From: Rhizophagus clarus
Taxonomy: Eukaryota; Glomeromycota; Glomeromycetes; Glomerales; Glomeraceae
Assembly: GCA_015698045.1 (NCBI GenBank)
Contig: BLAL01000087.1
Location: 248,001 to 312,000 of the forward strand
Length of the DNA stretch: 64,000 nt
Direction: 5' to 3'
The translations under genes were made by a program, and so were the position numbers. The notes below the pieces were generated by a model. The model was not told where the DNA came from, made no database searches, and saw only the letters and a list, made by a program, of their open reading frames with translations. This document shows, in pieces, positions 33,938-43,800 of the stretch (within the stretch, counting starts at the first letter, position 1; every line of letters begins with the position of its first letter).

Positions 33938-34094
33938 AAGGTGGGTATTTCTTCGATAGTCTTTAGCCAATACCATAGGTGTAACACGCTGTGTGCTGAA
34001 AGAAACTGGGTTACTTGGAGGAGAGAACCCTATGTACCTTGCTTTGAGCTTACCTTTGCTGACATACAAGACTACCCTTCTCAATTCCAGATAG
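33938..34094. repeat. Tandem duplication unit, copy 1
   Basis: About 157 bp nearly identical to 34185-34341 (one A/G difference seen in the shared core). It begins AAGGTGGGTATTTCTTCG and ends CTCAATTCCAGATA. The period is 247 bp. Open frames on the minus strand in both copies carry the same 50 residues only because the DNA is duplicated. Confidence 0.9.
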
Positions 34095-34184
34095 CGACTA
34101 CAATCCACTTCCTCTAACAAAAAGCACAGAATCAAACCTTCTATATGTAGAACAATTACAAAAAAGATTTTATGTTCTTTAAAC

Positions 34185-34341
34185 AAGGTGGGTATTTCTT
34201 CGATAGTCTTTAGCCAATACCATAGGTGTAACACGCTGTGTGCTGAAAGAAACTGGGTTACTTGGAGGAGAGAACCCTATGTACCTTGCTTTGAGCTTGC
34301 CTTTGCTGACATACAAGACTACCCTTCTCAATTCCAGATAA
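34185..34341. repeat. Tandem duplication unit, copy 2
   Basis: Second copy of the 33938 unit, followed by unrelated sequence. The shared core is less AT-rich than its surroundings and has no clear coding meaning. Confidence 0.9.
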
Positions 34342-34828
34342 CGATTATAGTACAACAAATCTAATGATCTAATAAAAGTAATCATTCCCTCTAACCAAAA
34401 CATGGTGGTCTTGCATTATCAATGAATAGAAATATTACAAAAAAAGGTATATATGTTGTAAATCTGACACACTTTCTAATGCATTTATTTGTAGAGAACT
34501 TGTGCAACATGAAAATGGGTGTTGCACTCACTGTCTCTTGATGATGCATTTATCTGTACAACTCCAAAGGACAATCAATTAATGGGCGCGAATATTGAGT
34601 CATTTAAGACCGATAAGTTTAGTATTAATTTTCACTAAAAAAAAACCGTTCCAAAAAGATTTTTTTTTTAAGGGTTCTGTGTTATTTATGAACTATAACT
34701 TATTTTTTTTTTTTTTTTTGAATCTACCCTATTTCGATTAATGATTTATAGCCGTATTTTATTTGATAATCAAAATGCGATAATTGATTAAACTTTTTTG
34801 TCATTTTTGTAACTAACTATATTTCATA

Positions 34829-35053
34829 GTAAAAAACAACGATCATTTGATTTACGTAATATTCGTAATGTTGATGTAACCAATTATCCAACTATAAATT
34901 TAATGGCTGATGCCATAGTATTGAAAATTTTACTTTATTAGAAAAAACAAGAAATTAGACTAATAGAAAGTCCATATGTAGATTTTTGTTACAAACTAGT
35001 ATTACCTAAATGTGAAAGTTACAGTATACAGAATATTTCTTTATTAAAATGGT
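34829..35053 (+). pseudogene. Exon-like remnant of unknown gene
   Basis: Between an acceptor-like TTTCATAG and a donor-like GTAAGC, one frame reads SFDLRNIRNVDVTNYPTINL, MADAIVLKILLY, a stop, then KKQEIRLIESPYVDFCYKLV and LPKCESYSIQNISLLK. Protein-like composition and splice-like borders suggest a former exon. The family is not recognised. It ends 140 bp before the orphan gene at 35193, to which it may once have belonged. Confidence 0.35.
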
Positions 35054-35192
35054 AAGCGTTGGTCAGAGAGACGGCATATTGACGTGATATGTAATACATG
35101 CCAAAAAAAGATATATATACGATATATCAAAACAAATTTCTTTTCTTTCTTTTTTTTTTTTTTTAAGAGAAAGATTCAAGCAGAAAAAAAAA

Positions 35193-35933
35193 ATGAGCAG
35201 TGAATCAAAATTTAAAAAATTACCTGAAATAATACAGATACTGACCTTAGTATTTACGAGAAAAATCATTTATAATGACCATTTTAATCCAGAGCCAATA
35301 TCACAAGAAAATAAAAAACTTTGTGAGGAATTTATTACGGAATATCTTTTAAATGGAAAAACTCAAAAATATGTAATTTTGGAAGCAAGATTAAAAAATA
35401 AGAGCAAAAATGAGGAATTAATACCTGTTTTTATTGAACATGCAAAAACTTATTATGAAGATAGGGAGATATTATTTGGAAAAAAACATGAATTAATTCC
35501 ATTTATCTTTCATTATTTTAGACAAAGAGAAAATGAAATATCAAACAATCAAACCCTTGAAGACTGTTTAAAAATCTGGTTAGCCGAAATCGAGAATATG
35601 ATTGGATTAAAAAAGCTAGGAGATCTTAAAAAAAGATTAAATCGAATTAAGGAGTTCTTAATCAAAGAGAAGATTTCAAAAGGAAATAAGAAAAAAATTT
35701 GGGTAAAATTTAACGAAAACGCCATTAAAATAACATTTAGTGGCGATGATGTTTTCGATTTAATAGAGGAAGCGACTACAAAATTGAATGGGCTAGATAA
35801 TTTCAAAATAGATTTAATCGAAGCATATAAACATAATGCAGTAAAACCATTAAAATTTAGCGATAAAATTGATGGTAGCTTTGCCAACCAATATGAAACG
35901 CCAATAATGATTAAAGTTAAGGCACCAATGTGA
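35193..35933 (+). CDS. Orphan 246-aa protein
   Basis: Intact single-exon ORF, MSSESKFKKLPEIIQILTLV to IMIKVKAPM. Residues 1-110 are mostly helical and charged. Residues 110-165 look like a basic helical linker (LKKLGDLKKRLNRIKEFL). Residues about 168-246 (IWVKFNENAIKITFSGDDVF, DLIEEATTKLNGLDNFKIDL, then a strand-rich end) resemble a ubiquitin-like beta-grasp, somewhat like the N-terminal domain of Crinkler-type proteins but placed at the C-terminus; this is a weak structural guess. No signal peptide or membrane span. Confidence 0.6.
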   Translation: MSSESKFKKLPEIIQILTLVFTRKIIYNDHFNPEPISQENKKLCEEFITEYLLNGKTQKYVILEARLKNKSKNEELIPVFIEHAKTYYEDREILFGKKHELIPFIFHYFRQRENEISNNQTLEDCLKIWLAEIENMIGLKKLGDLKKRLNRIKEFLIKEKISKGNKKKIWVKFNENAIKITFSGDDVFDLIEEATTKLNGLDNFKIDLIEAYKHNAVKPLKFSDKIDGSFANQYETPIMIKVKAPM

Positions 35934-36699
35934 GAAATATAGTTTGTGTATAGTTTCGTAAGGATAACACAACATCATAAACCTAAAATGGTGTCGCATA
36001 TACATAAATAAATATATTTTAAATGACACAAATTTTAAGATTTACTCATAAACATGGTAGTTTAACGGACTTCTATTTCCTTAAAAACTAACTTTAGTAA
36101 ACATACACTAATAATATACGCCCTTAAATTTAAATCACGATTTTTAAAGTTCTCGTTTAACAAATTGCAATTATGTCGATGGCGATACTGTGTTAATGGT
36201 CCGGTTCATTTCACAAACAGTAATTTCGCCGTTGCCAGTGCAAGGCTATTTTTAAGGAAAATAAGGTTTTTTTTTATAAATTTATTAAATATCTTATTAT
36301 AAAAATCACTATTATGAGTAGATATAAACAAATTATCTCGTATTATATGACAATAATTTTGGCTATGCCTTATATAATATGCGGTACTAAATACGAATCA
36401 TTGTCGGTGAAATGACCCGGTGAGATGATCTGTCGGACGATGAACTGCATTAGTTTACACGTGTTGATTTGCGTATTAATAACCAAAAACCCATTATTTT
36501 CATTCTAAAAATCATAAACGCAAATCTTTTAAATTGTTTATTGTTTTTTCAAAAAAGGAAAAGTATAATTCTGTTTTTTTTTTTTTATAAAAAGGATGCA
36601 ACTCTGAAACCAAGTTAATTGTAACGAAATATTCAATAATAAGTTAAAATACTAAAAAAAAAAATTAACTCGAATATTTAAACCTCTTCGCAAAGAAAC
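35934..36699. other. Spacer with MITE-like inverted repeats
   Basis: No gene. Imperfect inverted repeats at 36199-36224 (CCGGTTCATTTCACAAACAG) and 36396-36422 (its near complement, GTCGGTGAAATGACCCGG) enclose about 170 bp, like a small non-autonomous transposon. Confidence 0.4.
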
Positions 36700-37137
36700 C
36701 ACGAGTCGAAATTTTATTTTTCTTTTTATTGTCAACATTTTTTATGATCGATGCCATTCCGCGTCAACTTCGTAAAAGAGACACTAAATTTGTTTCATGT
36801 GAGTTAGGTGAATATGTTATAGCACTCACCGTAACAATTACACCTGACCCTCCTGCTTCCGGAAAGTTTTGTTGCTTCCGATACACAACTTGTAATTGAA
36901 AATAAAAATCCAGGCACCGGACAAACCATAGGAGACCCGTATATTCAGGCTTTTACTGGATCAATTAAAGCTGGAAATCCATTTACTATTACTGCAGCAA
37001 ATGTTCCGACACCGTCTAATCTTTCTAACCCATACATTATTAGAGTACTTGTTGCGGACCCATTAGATCAAGAAACAATACTCATCTATGGTTGTGCTAA
37101 TGCTACAATTGGAGAGGCTCTAGGAGAGGAAGCGTAG
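36700..37137 (+). pseudogene. ML-domain (MD-2-related lipid-recognition) secreted protein, degraded
   Basis: An in-frame hydrophobic leader (EILFFFLLSTFFMIDAIP) precedes RQLRKRDTKFVSCELGEYV and VTITPDPPASGK, the start of an ML domain as in fungal phosphatidylglycerol/phosphatidylinositol transfer proteins. A frame change and apparent loss of a dozen or so codons follow. Then VASDTQLVIENKNPGTGQTI, GDPYIQAFTGSIKAGNPFTI and IIRVLVADPLDQETILIYGC complete the domain, with the final conserved Cys. No upstream ATG opens the leader; the first Met is at 36744. Its stop codon TAG coincides with the first bases of a transposon-like end at 37135. Host gene, probably dead. Confidence 0.7.
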
Positions 37138-37250
37138 GGATTGGAACCGGTTAAGGTTAACCGGTTAATTAACCGGTTAGAGCGGTTAACCGGTTAAGAC
37201 TTCTCAAAAAACGGTTAACCGGTTAACTTAACCGGTTAAAATGCAGGTCA
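37135..37250. mobile_element. hAT-like transposon end with AACCGGTTAA palindromes
   Basis: Starts TAGGGATTGGAACCGGTTAA, a hAT-type terminus. About six copies of AACCGGTTAA-like palindromes lie within 100 bp, as in hAT subterminal transposase-binding repeats. A similar start occurs at 63875. I found no matching right end within the window. Confidence 0.4.
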
Positions 37251-38448
37251 TCCTAAATTAGTAATTCCTAGCAAACTTCTAACTTTAACTTTACTAGCAT
37301 TAACTTTAATTTTGCCCATAATAGTTTTTTTAAGCATGAGTGGGGATAGACCGGTAATGATGTCAATCTTATATATTTTAATATGATACTTTATAATTTA
37401 ACATTAAAATATTATAAAACTATAACCGGCAGTGGCCACCAGAATTTGTCGTAATTTCGGATAGAACTAAAAATATAATGAAAAAACTTTGCAACTCACC
37501 GGTGACCACTGCATCTATGGTTCTTTTAGGGAGTAAGTAATTACAATATATGATGTAGTCTTTTTATTACTAATGTAATGAATTGGTTTAGAGATTTTAA
37601 AAACTGTGTACACTTTACATACCCGTACTATAAAGATATACCGCCGGGTAATCTGGCCATGATATAAAAAATGAATAAAAACAATTCGATTATATTTTAA
37701 ATGAAATATCATTTATTTTTACGGTTCCAGAAATTGAGATATCACTAACAAATTAAAGTGTTAAAAGCTTCCTTTATTAGTTAAATATAGTCCTCGTTTT
37801 AATAAGTATTCAAAAAAAATTTTCTTAATTAATTCTGCGCAAAAGATTTAAAGTATTGAAATTTTTTATTATTTTAGAATTTAACAATTGAATCTTTAAG
37901 AACTTAATTTTCAATGTTTTTCACTGAACGTCCGCTTTATCAATCAAATTTTATCATCTTAGGATTTGCGGAATTTTTGCTTTGTATGATTTTTTATCGT
38001 ACATGTAGTATACTGCATATAATATTATATAATTGTATGATTTATGATTTAAATTTTTGAACGTACCAAACTACAATCATGACCTGTTTATTTATTACCC
38101 ATGACATACCTTTCATGCTTCGCTTTATTGTTGTCATTTATCTACTATGAACTTTGTTTTTTTTTGGTTTGTAAAATCCTGTCACATTCACTTGCTTCAT
38201 GAAGCGAATCTTCCCCAGTATTAGTATTACCAAAAATTCTTCCTTTACATGAATAATAGTAAAAATTTGTCACTCCACGTCATACACTCCCGCTCGTTTC
38301 CATTTTTCATAAGTATTCTGGAAACAATTTTTTAATAGTTAATTTCCTAATGTCATAACGCCAGCCAAAAGTCACGTGGGAAAAAAATTCGCAGCGAACA
38401 AAGGTCACGTGATAAAATCATGTGTTCATGAACACTTCCCTTCTAATT
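37251..38448. other. Spacer upstream of LINE insertion site
   Basis: Non-coding. An inverted pair GCAGTGGCCACC (about 37426) and GGTGACCACTGC (about 37502) could form a hairpin. Two CACGTG words lie at about 38373 and 38406. Confidence 0.4.
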
Positions 38449-38466
38449 ATATACGTACTATTCATG
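38449..38466 (+). repeat. LINE target-site duplication, 5' copy
   Basis: ATATACGTACTATTCATG, 18 bp, identical to 47382-47399. Confidence 0.95.
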
Positions 38467-38659
38467 GTCGGTCGATCACAAGTTCATAAAAATTCAGAGA
38501 AGAATAGTCAATAGAAAACTTTTTATCTTACAAGCAAACAACTATTTTTCCTTACATTTTTGAATCGTACGATCGAAATTACATTAGAAACATATATTAA
38601 ACAACCTGCAAACACTTTAAAAACAAATTTTATTTACTTTTTTCGTAGCAAAATTCATT

Positions 38660-40885
38660 ATGTCTACTCGTTCTACTAGAAGTTCCAACAAAAACACAAA
38701 AAGAAACTCTTCGTCTATTAACAACAATAATCAGGAAATGAATATAGATGTCAATAACGTAACTAAAGTTACTTTTAACCCACCCAAAGATAACGTCTCA
38801 GTTTCTTCTTCTACAACACCTACAAACGACTCCAATAGGCAAGAAATTTCGAACAAAAGAGTTAGAACAATCGAAGGAAACAATGATGATATAGTTATGA
38901 TGAAAAAAAGTAGTCCCCCAGAAAGCCAAAGACATACAAATGAAATGTCTACACCAAAAACACCAGTCGCTATTTCTTTGAGTGAATCACTTCACGCACC
39001 CAAGAACAACGAGAACCCTCTCGTTACTGCGCCTCAAGAAAATCAATCAGGGGCTAATACAAAAACCGATCTACCCAATAAAGGAAAAAACAAAGTAACA
39101 AACACCAATCAAGATACGCTTATGCACGAACAACTTGATTTATCCAACTTTAAGGGGGAACAAACTTTCAAACTTTTTTGTCCTCTAAATCATTTTCCTA
39201 ACAACGACAACCCACACGAGGTTCTCAACAAAGTGCGTGCTCATTTCGCCAACAAAGACACCTTTAAAGGATGTTCTATAGACACTATATGTAAAATTTC
39301 CATAATTGTTATCACTTTCACAAGTGATGTAGATAAGTGTGCCTTAGATGGCACTAACATTGGTTCATTAAAAGTCACATTCAACGACTTCAATGAAGAA
39401 AATACTTGTAATATCATCCAACAAGAATTAAGCAAAATATTCAACCGCAGTATTAGATTCGTTGACATACCAACCTCATACCCGACGGATGTGTTCGTCG
39501 ACATCGTACAAAATCAATATAGTAAAATCCATTCATACAAGGAGATTATCAGACAAAAACGTAATAACAATCAACAACGAGGACCTAATCAACGTAATTT
39601 TAAACCTCAGCAACCCATGTACAAACAATTACATGTCGTCTTCAAAGAAGAAAAACCAGTCAAAAATTTCTTCACCAACGAAATTTATAGCCTTAAAATC
39701 GAAAACTGGGTCTGTCGTATCTTACCGGCTGACCACACTCATCCAGAACATGACAAAAGAACCAAGTTTGGATACAAAATCACCGGTTTGCCAATGAACG
39801 CACAACTTGGCGATCTACATCCTATCCTCACGCGCATCAATGCTCAAACATGCTCTTTCGCACCTACAAATAATAGACAATTACAAAAAGCAGCTTATGT
39901 TTACGTCAAAGAAAAAGACTATAAAGATCAAATTTTTCGCATCAAATGCTTTAACACAATCATTTACGTTTTCCCACAAAATATACGTCTCTCTTGCACC
40001 ATTTGTGGTGACCCCACTCATGAATATACAAATTGTACCAACAAACAAGATCCTAACCAACGCCCAAAAGCGTCAATCATTGATAGGAATCAAAATAAAA
40101 AACCAACCATCAATCAACAAATTTACAACCAATTCAAATCCATTATCGCTACACAAAATGGGGAACGCATTATTCGTATGGATCAAAACAAATATCAATA
40201 CCGACAACAACAACCAACATATAATTTACCTCCTCCTACGCACGCCCAAAACATACCTGACAATACAACAAAAATTAATCGCTTAGAACAAGAATTAAAA
40301 GCATTAAAATTACAGCTCAAAACAGTGGCTGAAGAAAATGCAACCCTTAAAAAAGAACTCACAATAGTCAAAGAAAGCATCACAACAAATACTAAAGAAC
40401 TCCTACACATGAAAGAGCAATTAACTCACGTTAATGCCAAGTCGGATATCATGATCCAGAAACTAGATGAAATCTCCTTGAATCAAAACATTTCACCTTT
40501 ACGGGTCAACAAAGAAAATTATACCAGTGTAACGAACACCAATAACAATTTGCAAACACTTACAACTAATAGAACACCTGTCAATAACATTCCCGCAGAA
40601 CGCCAACGCACAATTCAGGTCGTCTCCTTACCTACATACAATGGTCAGGATACATCATTTGGTCCTACCCAATACCCAATGGAGGACATTAACTCTATCC
40701 AAGGTCACTCTGAATTAGGAAGACTGGAAAGAGAAAATGACGCCGAATACTACAATCAAACCAACAATAATGATACTTATAATTACGAACAAATGGAAAA
40801 TCCATCAGATGACACAGGGCTCTTTTCACGCCTTACTAACTATATTGGAGGCAATAACAGGGTGTTGAACCCTTCACAATACTGA
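38660..40885 (+). CDS. LINE ORF1 protein, CCHC knuckle and coiled coil (741 aa)
   Basis: RNA-binding/chaperone-type protein of the LINE. A low-complexity Ser/Thr/Asn-rich N-terminus (residues 1-150) precedes a central globular region. A zinc knuckle CTICGDPTHEYTNC (C-x2-C-x4-H-x4-C) lies near residue 446. A coiled coil spans about 538-608 (KINRLEQELKALKLQLKTVA), and the tail is Asn-rich. Fungal Tad-like ORF1 proteins have a comparable Gag-like layout. The stop at 40883-40885 lies inside the upstream open part of the ORF2 frame, which is in the +1 frame and overlaps by 17 nt. Confidence 0.9.
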   Translation: MSTRSTRSSNKNTKRNSSSINNNNQEMNIDVNNVTKVTFNPPKDNVSVSSSTTPTNDSNRQEISNKRVRTIEGNNDDIVMMKKSSPPESQRHTNEMSTPKTPVAISLSESLHAPKNNENPLVTAPQENQSGANTKTDLPNKGKNKVTNTNQDTLMHEQLDLSNFKGEQTFKLFCPLNHFPNNDNPHEVLNKVRAHFANKDTFKGCSIDTICKISIIVITFTSDVDKCALDGTNIGSLKVTFNDFNEENTCNIIQQELSKIFNRSIRFVDIPTSYPTDVFVDIVQNQYSKIHSYKEIIRQKRNNNQQRGPNQRNFKPQQPMYKQLHVVFKEEKPVKNFFTNEIYSLKIENWVCRILPADHTHPEHDKRTKFGYKITGLPMNAQLGDLHPILTRINAQTCSFAPTNNRQLQKAAYVYVKEKDYKDQIFRIKCFNTIIYVFPQNIRLSCTICGDPTHEYTNCTNKQDPNQRPKASIIDRNQNKKPTINQQIYNQFKSIIATQNGERIIRMDQNKYQYRQQQPTYNLPPPTHAQNIPDNTTKINRLEQELKALKLQLKTVAEENATLKKELTIVKESITTNTKELLHMKEQLTHVNAKSDIMIQKLDEISLNQNISPLRVNKENYTSVTNTNNNLQTLTTNRTPVNNIPAERQRTIQVVSLPTYNGQDTSFGPTQYPMEDINSIQGHSELGRLERENDAEYYNQTNNNDTYNYEQMENPSDDTGLFSRLTNYIGGNNRVLNPSQY

Positions 40886-43800
40886 AACCCCTTTTTCCGC
40901 CAAAGTTATCCAAGCGGATCACGAAGGAACCTCGAAAAATCCTTCAACGGTTTCATCATCAACAAATCCATATGTCGAATTAAAAACTAAAATTAAAAAA
41001 TCTACAAAAAAAATTATTATAAAAAACAAAAATCTAAAAAAATTTTCTAATAAGCGTCACAATCACGATACCATCGACCTTCACGATACACCTCTAAAAA
41101 ACACATCCACACGAAACATAGATCAATCCTCCACACACGAACATACCACCGCCCAAACATCAAACACCCTAAAAAACAAAACTAAAAATTTTTACAAAAA
41201 CAAATCCTCTTCTCATATCAAAAATCGTATCATCACACCCGCACAATACCTCAACGTTCAACCTCCACGTCCTATCAACAATGCAGATGACCTTATAACG
41301 CTAGATGCTATCAATGACTCACAAGATGAGACATTTAATGATTACATAAAAATAGGTACAATTAACATTCACGCAGGTTTCAACAACAAACTTGACTTAA
41401 TTATAGAATACTACATATACTACAACTACAATATCCTTATAATCACCGAAACGGGCTTATTTGAAAATCAACTAAACGATAAAATGGTAAAAATACCTCA
41501 CCCAACAATACCAAATGACTATTTATATATAGTTCACGATTGTTCTGGAGACTATAAAGGTTCAGGGGTCACTGCTGTCATGGACTCCTTTTTCTATCAA
41601 CATTTGATATCAAATACTAGAACACACAGAAGAATACTACACCTAAAATTTGGCTTCAAACAGCACGTCTTCTTTCACATCTTGGGTCTATATCTTCCAG
41701 CATCAACGGATTCAAAGTATGCTTCTATAAAACAAGCATGCTTCAACCACATAAATAAAACCCTATTAAATAATAAACCTCAAGATCACTACCTCATATT
41801 AGGAGATTTTAATACTACATCAAACAAAAAGAATCAAAGTAGTACGAATCCTATAGATAACATCATTCCTCTATTGAAACGATTCCAATTCAAAGACGTC
41901 GTAAAACACTTCAATATCTCTCCTCCCATAACACATAAAGTCAATCGTATTGACTACATATTCACCTCTCCCAATCTTTTATCACACACTTATCACGCTT
42001 TCACACATACTATTGACGAACACCAATTCTTTTATACTGACCACAAATTAGTAGGATGTCTACTTAACAAATTTTTCTTTACTACAACACCCATCAAATT
42101 AATATACAACAAACTAAACGACACACCTTCTCCAGATAAAATCAATTATCGGAACATTAATACTAATACGTGGAAAGAATACGAACAGAATAGCAAGGTC
42201 GCCTTTGACATACCGTTACCTATATTGAATTCACAAGAAGACCTTGACGGGGCATGGTCTAACTTCGTCGATATTATCAATGACCTAAAATCCTGCTTGC
42301 CTAAAAAGAATTCCCCTCAAAATCCATTCAGTGCGCCTTTGAAATTGCGACAAGCCCACAATAAAGTCTTTAGATTACAAAGACTCTTACAAACATTTAA
42401 TGTTAAAAGAATCCTACACGTCTGTAACATCCTCCGCGATAAATCAACCGTTAACACTCCTACTTATCAACCGTACCAAAAAGTAGACGACATCACAAGC
42501 CCTCATTGGAACACATATTGGGGATCCAATTGGATACCGTATTACAGATTTCTATTAAACATTAAAAGATCACTTAACAATATTCCTTTCATCTCTTCCT
42601 TTATTATACCCAAACGAATTACTTTAAAAAACTTTGATATTACTAAATCTTTTCTTAAACAATTACTTCAAACGTTGCGTTTTAATTACAACACGATCAA
42701 AAATGATATTACTAAGAAAAACATCGAATATTTTGTAGAAGCTCGTAATAACAACTTAACTGAAAACCAATCTAAAATGCTCTACTCCATACTGAATCGA
42801 CAACCCAGGAAAATTACGCTTTCCAAATTACAATACATGGACGAAAACAACAAACCTACTTTCACCACGGATCCTGTTAAAATTGAATCACTAACTCGTC
42901 ACCACTTCCAATTGTACGCTAGTCCTTCACAACGTAACCATTACACCTCGCCTGATGACTTACCATCACCATGGAATGAGGTTTACTTACCACGACGCGA
43001 CATTGATGATAACATATGGCACCCCCTGTTACAACCATTGTTGATGGACGATTTGAAATTAGTATTACACGACGCGGCTAAATATAAGGCACCTGGCCCT
43101 ACTAAAATCACTTATGAAGATATCAAACACCTAAGTCAATCGGGTCATTGTTACCTGTTACACATATACAACTACTGCTTCAACAATAACTGTATCCCTT
43201 CAACCTGGAAACTCGCTTACATCTTTCCAATACCAAAACCACAGGATTGGAATAGTCAATTAAGCAACACAAGACCCATCACATTACTGGAGACACCTAG
43301 AAAACTTTATGTTTCCATTTTATCTAAGCGCCTTAATTATATTTTAGCTAACAATTCAAATGTTACTACATATAACAACCGAGCCGGCATTTTAGGTCAA
43401 TCGTGTCTTGAACCGCTGTTAGAAATTCAACATAGCATAGAAATTGCTAATAAACTTAACGTCCCTTTCTGGTTAGCTTTGCAGGATTTGAGTAAAGCTT
43501 ACGACCGTATGAATATCAGCCTATTGCGTTTAGCACTTCTCTCAATCAAATTACCACACCGCATCACATCCATCCTATGTGATCTATTTACAAACTGTAC
43601 CAATCAAGTTATTCTACCGAACAACAACTTAACATCACCTTTCTCAATGAAGCAAGGGATTCATCAAGGGGAAATTATCTCTCCTTTGTTATGGATTCTT
43701 TATTACAACCCACTCTTCCTTTACATAAATCAACAATCTCACCTATACTTCCAATGTTCATTTGATCGGATCCGTCACGTGCTCCATCCTGAATCAGATA

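Noticed and set aside
33929-34403. Two similar minus-strand proteins (LELRRVVLYVSKGKLKARYI)
   Set aside because: The similarity comes wholly from the 247-bp tandem DNA duplication; no start context, family match or further homology is visible.
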